Counted from the first letter of the stretch, positions 42,253-50,879 are shown. The stretch is DNA of 64,000 bases from LiPW-15 sp964530925 (GCA_964530925.1 CAZHBZ010000001.1:1-64000), one strand, 5' to 3'. Notes: generated from the sequence alone by a model not told the origin. Numbers and translations are program-made.

Positions 42253-42582
42253 TTATTTCATTATAGCGAGTCCTGATCTAAATTCCTTTAATATCTCCTC
42301 GGGAAGCTTTTCGCCGGGCTTGGTCTTGCCTGGGTATCTCCAGGCGCTTATTACTTTTCTACGAACCCTATCGTCCGCTACCATTGTCCAGATTTCATGC
42401 GAATTTTTCGGTCCGCGCTGGGTTTGCATCATGGCGACCGTCTCCGGAGCTATACCAGTTTCGATGCGCTCCGGAGCGTTAAGAACTCTTTTAACCCTGC
42501 CCTCGGAAAGCCTATAAAAAAGCATTTTGCTCCGCGCGTGCGAAGTCCAATGTAGCTGTCTTTGTTTTTTGATTGTGAACAT
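42253..42582 (-). CDS. Small conserved-looking protein, unrecognised (109 aa)
   Basis: A soluble, basic protein with a WTSHARSKMLFYRLSEGRV start and VISAWRYPGKTKPGEKLP near its end. This resembles small DUF4258/BrnT-like RNase-fold proteins by general layout, but no catalytic motif is certain. It starts 2 bp after the nuclease stop and ends 2 bp before PEBP, so all three are cotranscribed. Confidence 0.6.
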   Translation of the reverse strand: MFTIKKQRQLHWTSHARSKMLFYRLSEGRVKRVLNAPERIETGIAPETVAMMQTQRGPKNSHEIWTMVADDRVRRKVISAWRYPGKTKPGEKLPEEILKEFRSGLAIMK

Positions 42583-42584
42583 TT

Positions 42585-43211
42585 CTACGCCTTGCCTAAA
42601 CCAAGCACTTCCGAAACAGCTTTCCTGTATTTGCAGTAGTCGCAGTCATCCCCTGGCGGCGGTAATTCCGCGCTCATTAAAGTCTTCTTTATCTGCCGCA
42701 CGGCGCCTTCTACCCAAGACGGATTCCCCTCATACGGAATCAGTTTTATGGTGAATTCTAATTTCGCGTCAAAAGCCTCTTTGTCCGCGTCGCCGTTGCA
42801 GTAAACAAAATATCCGACATTCGACACTTCGAATCCGTTCTTTCTAAAAAGCCACTGATAGACTTCCATCTGCCGCTTGTAGCCTATCTGCCAATCGGCG
42901 TCCAAACTAACCTCTCCGGTTTTAGAGGTCGCTTTGTAGTCCACAATTATCAATTCGCCCTTCGGGCTTACCCAAACATCGTCCACTCCTCCGGTTATAG
43001 TTAAATTTGTTTCTGGATCGGTATAAGTTATTCCTCTTTTCAATGAATCACGCCATTCATCCATTTTAGGATGTTCGAAAGGCACAGCATCTACCCCATA
43101 GTTTTCCATTAAAGGATGCGGAGTGCCCTTTGCCCGATGCGCGTCGAATTCTTTTTTGAGCAATTTGTCGACCGCGGAGTTCAGGGAGAAGGGATATCCT
43201 GGCGGCTGGCC
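42585..43211 (-). CDS. PD-(D/E)XK nuclease, N-terminus lost in gap
   Basis: The 208 residues after the gap show a RecB/Cas4-like nuclease: GGVDDVWVSPKGELIIVDYKATS (motif II Asp and the D/E-x-K), then QMEVYQWLFRKNGF (motif III). A C-terminal CDYCKYRKA could be part of an iron-sulfur or zinc site. This is the second such nuclease in the window (first at 8926). The N-terminus lies in the gap, and an apparent fusion with the ROK kinase across the Ns is an artefact. Confidence 0.75.
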   Translation of the reverse strand, partial: GQPPGYPFSLNSAVDKLLKKEFDAHRAKGTPHPLMENYGVDAVPFEHPKMDEWRDSLKRGITYTDPETNLTITGGVDDVWVSPKGELIIVDYKATSKTGEVSLDADWQIGYKRQMEVYQWLFRKNGFEVSNVGYFVYCNGDADKEAFDAKLEFTIKLIPYEGNPSWVEGAVRQIKKTLMSAELPPPGDDCDYCKYRKAVSEVLGLGKA

Positions 43212-43311
43212 NNNNNNNNNNNNNNNNNNNNNNNNNNNNNNNNNNNNNNNNNNNNNNNNNNNNNNNNNNNNNNNNNNNNNNNNNNNNNNNNNNNNNNNNN
43301 NNNNNNNNNNN
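43212..43311. other. Assembly gap (100 N)
   Basis: Exactly 100 N between a ROK kinase fragment and a nuclease fragment. The true distance is unknown. Confidence 0.98.
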
Positions 43312-43934
43312 GCCAAATATTTCGAAAGTTCTTCCCAAACATTGGCGTCCGCTATTTCATACGCGGGCATCTTATAAGTTATGCCAACCTGATAACCGGA
43401 GATGTAGGCTTCTAGGTGCCCTTTTACTCCGCAAGCCAGGCACATGGCTCCGTCCGGAACTATTATCTGATGTCCGGGCTCAAAACCAAAGGAAGATTCG
43501 TTTATTTTCCCGTCGATTATCCTCGCGCCCCCGACTCCGGTAGAAACGGTAAGATAAGCTACAACTTTTTGACCCTTTCCTTTGCCCTCATGCGCTTCGC
43601 CAAGACCCACGACCGCTGAGTCATTTTCGAGCCGTATGGGGCAGTTTAGCGCGGTTTCCAAACCCTCCCTGAGCGGCTTCCAAGCCCAACCATCAAGATG
43701 AGGGGCTCGAGCTAGTTCGGATTTCGTTTTGTCCAGAACTCCAGCCACTCCGCCCGCTGCCGCCGTAAGTTTCTTCCCGGCAAGCATCTCGCCGACTGTC
43801 TCTCCGATAAGTTTCATTCCATCTTCAAAAACTCTTGGCGTGTCTATTATCCTCGGCTCGCCGAGCAAGGTCTGTTTGTCTTCCGAAATTCCAAGGCGGG
43901 TTTTAGAGCCGCCGATGTCGAATACTAAATACAT
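43312..43934 (-). CDS. ROK-family sugar kinase, C-terminus lost in gap
   Basis: The first 207 residues of a ROK glucokinase-like protein. Signatures are the phosphate loop FDIGGSKTR, ENDSAVVGLGEA with the catalytic Asp, STGVGGARI, and the zinc-site region EPGHQIIVPDGAMCLACGVKGHLEAY. The zinc motif usually reads GxxCxCGxxGCxE; here CxxCG is kept but the last Cys of GCLE is His (GHLE). Likely phosphorylates glucose or a related sugar for the isomerase encoded just upstream. Confidence 0.85.
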
Positions 43935-43937
43935 GGG

Positions 43938-44032
43938 GAAATAGTTGGTAGTTTGTCGTAAGTCGTCAGTAGCGACAATTTATGATAAATTTTGCATGTT
44001 TACGACTCACTACTTACGACCGACTACTCACT
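43938..44032. repeat. Low-complexity spacers between isomerase and ROK kinase
   Basis: TAGTTGGTAGTTTGTCGTAA units (43943-43972) and the opposite-strand form ACTCACTACTTACGACC (44003-44030). The two are partly complementary, so they could pair in a transcript. Confidence 0.5.
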
Positions 44033-44037
44033 TGTTT

Positions 44038-45003
44038 TTATAGCAGTTTCTTAAATTTTTCGACCAGAGGAACAGCTTCCGGATCCGAGCCGTACTCTTT
44101 TGCCAGAAAATAAGATGTCCAATCCGCGAGCATGACCGAGCCGAATACTTTTTGGGCCAAATTATCTCCAACAAGCTCAAGCTCATCCACCTCAAATCCT
44201 TTTTCCCTAAAAATATCTTTAAAAATAGTTTTTCGCTTGAGGATTCGCGGGTCATCCTCGTTGTCTCTTATCACCAGAAAATGAAATTTCTTCGCGAGCT
44301 CAAGCGATTCACCCGCGCCCTCAAAACCGGTCATTTCGTTATGATTCAGTTCCGGAAAATAATTCGCGAAAGCCGGAGTCTTAGAAGTTTCATTAAAACG
44401 AATTTTCCAGACATAGCCCAGACCCGCATCCCCTTCCGAGGAATAAACGAGCGGGATCTTGCCCTTTATTCTTTTAGCGAGCGCTTCGCCTTGGGCTTTG
44501 AAAGTCTCCGGCTTAAGAGCGCCGGCGAGTCCCTTAATCATAGCTAACGCGCCGTCGTCTCCAATAAGCTTCAAAAATGCTTTGAGACTAAACCCCAGGG
44601 CCTCTCTGGGCTGAATTCCGGCATTTGGAAGCTCCACATAAGGAATCTGTTTTTCTTTCGCGAGTTCCAAAAGTTTTCCGCCGGTCGCGATAACAGCCAC
44701 GGGCATTCCCGCTTTTATGGCTGACTCAAACGCGTCGATAGTTTCTTCGGTATTCCCGGAATAGGAGCTTGCGATAAGCGTGTATTTCTTAAGATCTTCC
44801 GGCGGACAACTAGGCAGGCCGTAATTCCGATGAACGATCATTTTGAAATTCGGCTGGCAAATCGCAAAAAGCGCCGGGGCTAGGGCCGATCCGCCCATCC
44901 CGGCTAAGATTACGCCGTTTTCCGGTCGAAGTTTATCCGCGTTCACCACTACCGGCTCATATGCGAATTGCTTCGGAAAATCCATTATTTTTTCCTCCAT
45001 CAT
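44038..45003 (-). CDS. Bifunctional phosphoglucose/phosphomannose isomerase
   Basis: A 321-residue PGI/PMI-type SIS-domain enzyme, typical of archaea and CPR. Signatures are GMGGSALAP, SSYSGNTEETIDAF and the catalytic-region ELNHNEMTGFE. It interconverts glucose-6-P, fructose-6-P and mannose-6-P. It is cotranscribed with the ROK kinase downstream, pointing to sugar activation and entry to glycolysis or cell-envelope sugar supply. Confidence 0.92.
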   Translation of the reverse strand: MMEEKIMDFPKQFAYEPVVVNADKLRPENGVILAGMGGSALAPALFAICQPNFKMIVHRNYGLPSCPPEDLKKYTLIASSYSGNTEETIDAFESAIKAGMPVAVIATGGKLLELAKEKQIPYVELPNAGIQPREALGFSLKAFLKLIGDDGALAMIKGLAGALKPETFKAQGEALAKRIKGKIPLVYSSEGDAGLGYVWKIRFNETSKTPAFANYFPELNHNEMTGFEGAGESLELAKKFHFLVIRDNEDDPRILKRKTIFKDIFREKGFEVDELELVGDNLAQKVFGSVMLADWTSYFLAKEYGSDPEAVPLVEKFKKLL

Positions 45004-45110
45004 CCATATATTCTAGCATATAATCCGCAAGGCCCATACGCCAAAAAACAAGGTTTTGTTAGTCCCGCGCTATGACCCAAAAGGTCCTTAGAACGGCTAT
45101 CAACTATTAG

Positions 45111-45347
45111 TTATTTTAAGTTCAAAGCTTTTTTAATCGCGGGCTTATCAAACCCGATGATGATCTCCCCGTCGATTTCCGTCACCGGAATAGACAAACT
45201 GCCAGTCTTCGCGACCATCTCTTCCCTTGCCTTGTCGTCTTTTTCTATATCGACTTCGTTATACGAGATTTTGTTTTCATCCAAAAACGCCTTGACCATC
45301 TTACAATACACACACCACGGAGCGGAATATATTTTTATGTTCGCCAT
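45111..45347 (-). CDS. Glutaredoxin-like thioredoxin-fold protein
   Basis: A 78-residue protein with the active site APWCVYCK, the cis-Pro SIPVTEIDG and the C-terminal IIGFD motif. The dithiol CVYC lies between glutaredoxin (CPYC) and NrdH types. It likely reduces disulfides using thioredoxin reductase or a low-molecular thiol. No reductase is in the window. Starts near an AT-rich region without an SD. Confidence 0.93.
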   Translation of the reverse strand: MANIKIYSAPWCVYCKMVKAFLDENKISYNEVDIEKDDKAREEMVAKTGSLSIPVTEIDGEIIIGFDKPAIKKALNLK

Positions 45348-45422
45348 TTAAATAATTAATGTTTGTTTGAGTCCAGTATAACACGACCGGGAAAAGGTCA
45401 AAAATAAGACGATCCAGGGCAT

Positions 45423-45462
45423 CTCAACATACCAACATTCTCAAGTATGTTGGTATGTTGAG
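45423..45462. repeat. 40-nt palindrome with 16-bp arms
   Basis: CTCAACATACCAACAT (45423-45438) pairs perfectly with ATGTTGGTATGTTGAG (45447-45462) around an 8-nt loop. No T run follows. Apart from this and the smc tail copy, 45348-45693 holds no gene. Confidence 0.75.
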
Positions 45463-45499
45463 GTCCATCGCGAAACTCAAACCTATATAAAGTGGGTCT

Positions 45500-45589
45500 C
45501 TATTTTTCCAATTTCATCGATAATACCTTGGAGGTTCCATCCGCGTCCAAGGTGACTCCATATAAAACGTTCGCGGCTTCCATGGTTGC
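45500..45589 (-). pseudogene. Second copy of the smc C-terminal tail
   Basis: On the minus strand this encodes ATMEAANVLYGVTLDADG then TSKVLSMKLEK and a stop, nearly the same as the end of the intact smc (which ends SMKME). A 64-bp core is identical at the DNA level. Only the tail is present. It is separated from smc by a 90-nt structured element. Confidence 0.9.
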
Positions 45590-45693
45590 GTCGTCTCGCC
45601 CCGCGAGACTCCCTCACAACCTCTCGGTTTTGAGGGATTTCCTATACGGGAGAACTCCCGTTCCCCCGACCCCCTTCCCGCAACCATGGAAGC
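45576..45693. repeat. Structured element A with terminal inverted repeats
   Basis: Flanked by GCTTCCATGGTTGC (45576-45589) and its exact complement GCAACCATGGAAGC (45680-45693). The 90-nt interior has GTCTCGC/GCGAGAC, CTCACAACC/GGTTTTGAG-type and CGGGAGAACTCCCG hairpins. It is homologous to the element at 53895-54007. The right arm abuts the smc stop codon. Confidence 0.8.
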
Positions 45694-47913
45694 TTACTCC
45701 ATTTTCATTGATAAAACCTTGGAGGTTCCATCCGCGTCCAAGGTGACTCCATATAAAACGTTCGCGGCTTCCATGGTTGCCCGATTGTGGGTTACCACGA
45801 TAAACTGGGTTTCCTTGGAGAACTCCTTAAGCATTTCCGAAAACCTTCTGGCATTCCGTTCATCAAGTGGCGCGTCTATCTCGTCTAAAACCAGAAACGG
45901 CGGCGGGGAAACGGAAATCAAAGCGAAAATCGCGGCGATGCCTACGAGACTCCTCTCACCCCCGGAGAGCATTTCCAGAGAGTTAATACGTTTTTTGGGC
46001 AAACTAAGATTTATCTCTATTCCCTCCTCACGCTCTTCTTCCGCTTCCGGCTCGGTTTCAACCGCCTGATCCTCTTCGCCCTCTGCTGGCAAAATTCTTT
46101 TTTCCTTTTTCACAACTACAAGCTTTGCCTTGCCTCCGCCAAACATAAGTTCAAAGAACTTCTGAAACTCATCATTGATATGGACAAGAGCCTTGTGGAA
46201 ATCTGTTTTTATCTTTTCATTAAGATCCTTGATGAGTTTTTTTAGGTCGTCCTTGGCGGACATAAGATCTTTGGACTCCTTTCCTAAAAATTCATATCGT
46301 TCTTCGGTTTCCGATGCCTCTTTCAAGATAGCTTCGTCCACCTCGCCTATAGACGCGAGTTCTCCGCGCAGCCGAAACATTCTGCGTTCCATTTCGGCAA
46401 GTTCAGTTTCATGGTGGACGGGTCCGTCATATTCTTTAAACTCGGAAAGATGCCGGGTTGTTTGGGAAATTTGCCGATGGAGCTCCTCGAGACGCATCTG
46501 TGTTCGTTCTTTGCCTATCTCCAACCCTCGCGTATCCGCAAGCCATTTTTCCGCTTTTTCCCTCGCCTCACGAGAAGCGTGCATTTCCTTCTTAAAATGT
46601 TCGTAAAACGTTTCTTGGCCGGACTCCAAACGCTTCTCCTCGTTTTTTAGAGCGATCATCTCGTCTTCTAAATCTTTCAATTCCTTTTGGAGCTTATTAA
46701 GCTTATCAGAAAAACTATTTTTCGAATCTTGAGCTGATGGAGGCGTTGGAACTTTTTTCTCCGCAGCCACAAAAACCTCTTCAATCTCCGAAAGGAGAGT
46801 TTTTACGATTCTACGCAAAGTGGATTCATCTTGGTCCATAACCTCTCGAAGCTCCTCGCGAATCCTTTTTGTGAGAGACAAAAGTTTTTCGTGCGGAACC
46901 GCAAGATTTTGCGGACGGATTTCGGCGGTTATCTCAATCTGCGCCTCCAAACGCCCCAAATCCTTCTGAAGCGCTGACCGCTTTTCAAGAAGCGAGGCGG
47001 TTCTGGACTTTATTTCTTGTATCGCCCGACGCTCCCCCGGTTGGTTGTTTTCCAAATCCTTCAATCTCTTTTCCGCGGAATCCATCGCGTGATTAAGCTC
47101 TTTCTCGGTCACGGCGCGAGATTTTAAATCTTCCTCAACCTTCTCCAATTCCTTTTGAAGCCCGCCGAGTTTCGAGCCGAAAAAACCATTTTCTAAACTT
47201 TTTAATTCTTCTTCAAGACTGCCTCGTTTTTCCCACTTTCCGGTTTGGCGTTTTAAGGAGCGCAAGTGCGGCAATATTTCTTCGATAAGAGCGTTTACCT
47301 TTTCAAGGTTTATCTCCGCGTTTTTGAGTCTCCGCTCCGCATCGGTCTTCTTTATCTGATACTCCCGAAGCCCCAGCATCTCTTCTATCATTTCCCGCCG
47401 CTCGCGCGGAGAAACCCGAATAAAAAGATCGCTGTTCCCCTGGGTTATAACGGTAAGCCCCTTACTGCCAAGACGCGCCTGCGCGAAAAAATCAATGATG
47501 TCTTTTAGGCGAACTTCGCTTTTATTCAAAAAATATTGGTTGTTCCCGTCCCGGCTTACCTGCCTTGAGACCGTTACTTCTGTAAGTCCGGAATTCCAGA
47601 TTCCTTTTTCTTCTTCATCGCTCGTAGAGCGCGGCTTCATCAAATGAAGATTCTCGAAGTAAAGACTTGCCTGGCCCTGGCCCATCCTGGGCCGCTTCTC
47701 TGTGCCAGCAAAAATAAGATCTTCGGATTTAGCTCCGCGCAAAGACTTTGCCTCTCTTTCTCCAAGGAGCCAACGAATGGCATCTATAACATTGGACTTG
47801 CCGGAGCCGTTCGGGCCCACAATGGCAGTGATGCCCGCGGGAAAATCCAAAATGGTTTTCTGCGCAAAAGATTTAAATCCGTTTAACTCCAGTTTTTTAA
47901 GAAGATGGGGCAT
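45694..47913 (-). CDS. smc: Chromosome segregation SMC protein, hinge apparently missing
   Basis: A 739-residue SMC, far below the usual ~1,170. Walker A is GPNGSGKSN, the ABC signature is MLSGGERSLVGIAAIFAL, and Walker B is FLVLDEIDAPLDE. Two coiled-coil arms are present (about 170-300 and 410-560), but the middle has no recognisable hinge; in its place is a short helical link with VAAEKKVPTPPSAQDSK. An acidic insertion (EGEEDQAVETEPEAEEEREE) lies before the signature. Its 3' end is duplicated downstream. No scpA or scpB is in the window. Confidence 0.9.
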   Translation of the reverse strand: MPHLLKKLELNGFKSFAQKTILDFPAGITAIVGPNGSGKSNVIDAIRWLLGEREAKSLRGAKSEDLIFAGTEKRPRMGQGQASLYFENLHLMKPRSTSDEEEKGIWNSGLTEVTVSRQVSRDGNNQYFLNKSEVRLKDIIDFFAQARLGSKGLTVITQGNSDLFIRVSPRERREMIEEMLGLREYQIKKTDAERRLKNAEINLEKVNALIEEILPHLRSLKRQTGKWEKRGSLEEELKSLENGFFGSKLGGLQKELEKVEEDLKSRAVTEKELNHAMDSAEKRLKDLENNQPGERRAIQEIKSRTASLLEKRSALQKDLGRLEAQIEITAEIRPQNLAVPHEKLLSLTKRIREELREVMDQDESTLRRIVKTLLSEIEEVFVAAEKKVPTPPSAQDSKNSFSDKLNKLQKELKDLEDEMIALKNEEKRLESGQETFYEHFKKEMHASREAREKAEKWLADTRGLEIGKERTQMRLEELHRQISQTTRHLSEFKEYDGPVHHETELAEMERRMFRLRGELASIGEVDEAILKEASETEERYEFLGKESKDLMSAKDDLKKLIKDLNEKIKTDFHKALVHINDEFQKFFELMFGGGKAKLVVVKKEKRILPAEGEEDQAVETEPEAEEEREEGIEINLSLPKKRINSLEMLSGGERSLVGIAAIFALISVSPPPFLVLDEIDAPLDERNARRFSEMLKEFSKETQFIVVTHNRATMEAANVLYGVTLDADGTSKVLSMKME

Positions 47914-47919
47914 GGAAAT

Positions 47920-48003
47920 AACTAATTACCAATGACCAATTACTAATGACAACTCCAAAATAATTTCTTTTGGAAATTGGACATTAGTCATCGGAAATTT
48001 TTT
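47920..48003. repeat. Spacer repeats including GAAATTRGACATTAGTCAT copy 2
   Basis: AATTACCAATGACCAATTAC units (47925-47950) followed by GAAATTGGACATTAGTCATC then GGAAATTTTT, nearly identical to 38066-38095. The end overlaps the rnc 3' end. Confidence 0.6.
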
Positions 48004-48679
48004 TGAGCGCGTTCTTTGCCGCTTCGGCTTCAGCCTCTTGTTTTGAGGTTCCGGAGCCCTCGGCCTCTGGGGTTTCATCTTTAAAATAAACACCGACTCT
48101 AAATTCCCTCTTATGCGCCGGGCCGGATTCGCCAAGCACCTTATAGCTTGGGGTCACTTTAAATCTATCCTGAACAATTTCCTGAAGCTCGCTCTTTGGA
48201 TCTTTGTAGCTCTTACTCTTCAAAATATCCGGTAGTTTTACAAGGACCTTGTCGCTTATAAATTTTTCCGCGACTTCATAGCCCCGATCTAGATATATCG
48301 CCCCAATAAGAGCTTCAATGGCGTTAGCGAGTATAACCTCTTTTGCTTTCGAATTATCCATTTTTTCTCCGCGCGACATTAAAATAAACTCGTCCAAATA
48401 AAAGCCGGAGGCCACGGAAGCCAGAGTTTGATAATTTACAAGAGCCGCGCGGTAAACCGTTAAGTCTCCTTCCGGAGAAGACGGGAATTTTTTATAAAGC
48501 GCCTCGGTCACAGCAAGCTCCAAAACCGCGTCACCCAAAAACTCTAGCCGCTCGTTGTGCGGTAGAAGCCATTTGGGATTTTCGTTCAGATAGGAGCGAT
48601 GAGTCAGAGCTTCGTTCAAAACATCCCTATCTTTGAAAATTACATCGATATTTTTTTCTAAAATGCTTACGTCTTTCAT
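47984..48679 (-). CDS. rnc: Ribonuclease III
   Basis: A 231-residue RNase III: catalytic domain with NERLEFLGDAVLEL and the second acidic cluster (EALIGAIYLDRGYE), then the double-strand RNA-binding domain (DPKSELQEIVQ...GTSKQEAEAEAAKNALKKI). It cleaves double-stranded RNA including rRNA precursors; the 23-bp processing stem around the 16S gene here is a likely substrate. Its start overlaps the nusB stop by one base. Confidence 0.97.
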   Translation of the reverse strand: MKDVSILEKNIDVIFKDRDVLNEALTHRSYLNENPKWLLPHNERLEFLGDAVLELAVTEALYKKFPSSPEGDLTVYRAALVNYQTLASVASGFYLDEFILMSRGEKMDNSKAKEVILANAIEALIGAIYLDRGYEVAEKFISDKVLVKLPDILKSKSYKDPKSELQEIVQDRFKVTPSYKVLGESGPAHKREFRVGVYFKDETPEAEGSGTSKQEAEAEAAKNALKKISDD

Positions 48680-49143
48680 TATTTGTTTTCGGGGCGGACA
48701 TGCGTTTCTCGCTTGGCGGCCTCTTCCGGATACTCTTCCCGGAAAACGGTTCCAAGAACTCCGTTTATAAATCTGCTGGAATTCGGACCTCCATAATTCT
48801 TAGCCATTTCGATAGCCTCATTTATGGCTACTTTCGGCGGGACTTCGTTCTTGTCGGCATATAAAAGTTCGTAAAGACCGATGCGCAGAATATTCCGGTC
48901 GATGACGGCTATCTTCGTAAGCGGCCATTCCGGAGCGGTTTTAACTATGCGAGCATCTATGTCCTTTATGTGTTCGGCAATACCTTTCAATATCTTCCAA
49001 GCGAACTCCGGCTCGTCTATGCCGGGAGCGAACTCCTCCAAATTCCTTTCAAGAACCTTCGTTATATCGTTTTTGCGGTCATAAAAATCCCATTCATAAA
49101 GGGACTGCAGTACAACGGTTCTAACAAGGTGCCTGGTGGCCAT
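48679..49143 (-). CDS. nusB: Transcription antitermination factor NusB
   Basis: A 154-residue all-helical NusB. Family features are TRHLVRTVVLQSLYEWDF at the start and the IDRNILRIGLYELLY...PPKVAINEAIEMAKNYGGPNSSRFINGVLG block. It helps assemble the rRNA antitermination complex. It is coupled to rnc, so the operon joins rRNA transcription with rRNA processing. Confidence 0.95.
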   Translation of the reverse strand: MATRHLVRTVVLQSLYEWDFYDRKNDITKVLERNLEEFAPGIDEPEFAWKILKGIAEHIKDIDARIVKTAPEWPLTKIAVIDRNILRIGLYELLYADKNEVPPKVAINEAIEMAKNYGGPNSSRFINGVLGTVFREEYPEEAAKRETHVRPENK

Positions 49144-49300
49144 GCCGGTTTTATGCGAAATGAAGCGAGCTAATAAAATCGAGCGCCCCGCCCTCTGGGC
49201 GATCGAGAATGTCTGCTGGGAAGCTTTCTTTTTGTGATTTTATTGACAGCATACTTCGGTTAGCAAAGTGCTCAGAAGGCGGGGTAAAATCGCTCCGCTC

Positions 49301-49453
49301 TTATACTTTACCGCATTCGGGGCAGGCGCGATGAGCCATCTTCGGAGCTCCGCAGTGCTTACAAACCATAAGCTTCTGCTTTTTCATGGCTAAATGCGAA
49401 CGCCTTCTCCCAACCTTGCCCTTTGTATGATGTTTTATTGGTACTCCACCCAT
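49301..49453 (-). CDS. rpmF: Ribosomal protein L32
   Basis: A 50-residue bL32 starting MGGVPIKHHTKGKVGRRRSH. The zinc ribbon CKHCGAPKMAHRACPECG is complete. A GATAAT hexamer four bases before the ATG suggests a leaderless message. The spacer 49144-49300 has no gene; it contains CCCCGCC and GGCGGGG arms about 90 bp apart. Confidence 0.93.
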   Translation of the reverse strand: MGGVPIKHHTKGKVGRRRSHLAMKKQKLMVCKHCGAPKMAHRACPECGKV

Positions 49454-49508
49454 GTGAATTATCTTTCCCTTAGGATATGTGATTTTTACGCTTTGGTCAA
49501 ACCCGGGA

Positions 49509-50114
49509 CTAGATTATCTTTTTGGTAAAACTCCGACGATGGACGTCGCTCAAACCTTGTTTTTTTATCGCCCCAATATGCGCCCTGGTACCATAACCTT
49601 TATGGACCTCCAACCCGTATCCAAGGTATTTCTTGGAAAGTCTGGTCATAAATCTGTCTCTCATAACCTTGGCGACGATAGAAGCCGCGGCTATAACCTT
49701 TACCTTCTCATCCCCCTTCACAATAGTCAGGGCCTTTGGTAAAGATTTTTCTTTGCTCTCCAAATAAAGCCCTCCGTCCAGAAATATGTTCACATCTTCT
49801 TCCCGCAGGTTCGCTAAAAAAAGAACTTTCTTTAAAGCCCTTCCCGCGGCAATGTTTGCCGCGCGACTTATGTTCATTTTATCTATAACCGGGGGCGAAA
49901 CCTTTGCGATCGCGAAAATAGTCTCTGTTTTTTTGAGATACAAAAACCACTCTTCCCGCATCCGAGGGGGCGTTTTCTTCGAATCCCTAAGCGCTCCCAA
50001 TCTTTTATTGAAAAATCTTTTCCCCTTGACTGCGAGGGTCGCGCAAACCATAACCGGACCGGCAAGACAGCCCCTCCCGACCTCATCTATTCCGATGATG
50101 TATTTTTTTGACAT
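49509..50114 (-). CDS. rnhB: Ribonuclease HII
   Basis: A 201-residue RNase HII. Active-site motifs are GIDEVGRGCLAGP (Asp, Glu), an Asp in LRDSKKTPP and FLDGG, and ASIVAKVMRD. The basic substrate segment HKGYGTRAH and the end SDVHRRSF are typical. It removes ribonucleotides from DNA. No SD is seen. Confidence 0.95.
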   Translation of the reverse strand: MSKKYIIGIDEVGRGCLAGPVMVCATLAVKGKRFFNKRLGALRDSKKTPPRMREEWFLYLKKTETIFAIAKVSPPVIDKMNISRAANIAAGRALKKVLFLANLREEDVNIFLDGGLYLESKEKSLPKALTIVKGDEKVKVIAAASIVAKVMRDRFMTRLSKKYLGYGLEVHKGYGTRAHIGAIKKQGLSDVHRRSFTKKII

Positions 50115-50190
50115 AAATTACGCAGCTCGCTCTAAAATTTCGCCGGCCTGTTTTTTAAGGTAATACTCCCCATTCTTTAAAAAGCGCGGA

Positions 50191-50868
50191 CTAAATTATC
50201 AGCGCGCGCCAACCCAATATCGCGATTAGCCGCGGCCCCCAAATCGCCGCCGGTATGGCTGCGAGAATCATCGGGTATCCAATCGTGGTTAAGCGTTGCT
50301 TTAAAACCGCGATACGTATTATGGATGTCGGAATTATCAGAAAAAATACCAAAGGTAAAAAAATAATGAAGCTGGGGTACCCTACAGCCAATGCCAAAAT
50401 CCACCCAAGCTCAACCTCTCCATCTTCAAAAAACCTATCTTTGTATTTACGAAGAGATTTTAAAAATAGGAAAAATAAATAACCCATGACTATCGAGGCG
50501 AGCGCCGGAAGCCAAAAACGCGAGAAAGAATAGAAAGTAAAATATCCACCGCTCCACTTAAAAAGCGGCGCTAAAAAACCATACATTGGCAAAGATTTGT
50601 CATCGGCCGGAAGAGTTAAAAAAATACGAGTCATCTCGCTCTGGCTCCAAACCGAATACTGAGCCCAAGTCAAAAATCCGGCGCAGGACACTCTCGCCCA
50701 AATCACCACCTTCGCAATCAGCTTATAACGCCGCGGAAGCTCTTGCGCGCCGAAATATTCCCGATAAGCGTATAATCCGATTGCCAACAACAAAACTATC
50801 CCAAGAAAGATATCCCCGAGACTCCAAAACAAATCGCTCGCGAAAAGTTTACCCGAAAGCGAAATCAT
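50191..50868 (-). CDS. Polytopic membrane protein, unrecognised (225 aa)
   Basis: About five helices, with Tyr/Trp-rich loops (YFTFYSFSRFWLP). The layout is helix, loop, helix, 45-residue loop, then three helices. No motif identifies it. The gene downstream of the 50880 gene by 11 bp on the same strand, so they are likely cotranscribed. The stretch 50115-50190 upstream of rnhB has an open frame but no start and no recognisable product. Confidence 0.65.
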   Translation of the reverse strand: MISLSGKLFASDLFWSLGDIFLGIVLLLAIGLYAYREYFGAQELPRRYKLIAKVVIWARVSCAGFLTWAQYSVWSQSEMTRIFLTLPADDKSLPMYGFLAPLFKWSGGYFTFYSFSRFWLPALASIVMGYLFFLFLKSLRKYKDRFFEDGEVELGWILALAVGYPSFIIFLPLVFFLIIPTSIIRIAVLKQRLTTIGYPMILAAIPAAIWGPRLIAILGWRALII

Positions 50869-50879
50869 CGCCGATTAAA

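Noticed and set aside
42585..43934. A ROK kinase-nuclease fusion protein
   Set aside because: The join runs through 100 N of a scaffold gap; the frame match is accidental.
45500..45780. Diversity-generating retroelement (template/variable repeat pair at the smc end)
   Set aside because: No reverse transcriptase, no adenine-specific differences, and the copies are almost identical.
50115..50190. Open frame on the - strand ending KNGEYYLKKQAGEILERAA
   Set aside because: No start codon, preceded by stops, and no recognised family; could be a gene-end remnant but cannot be supported.
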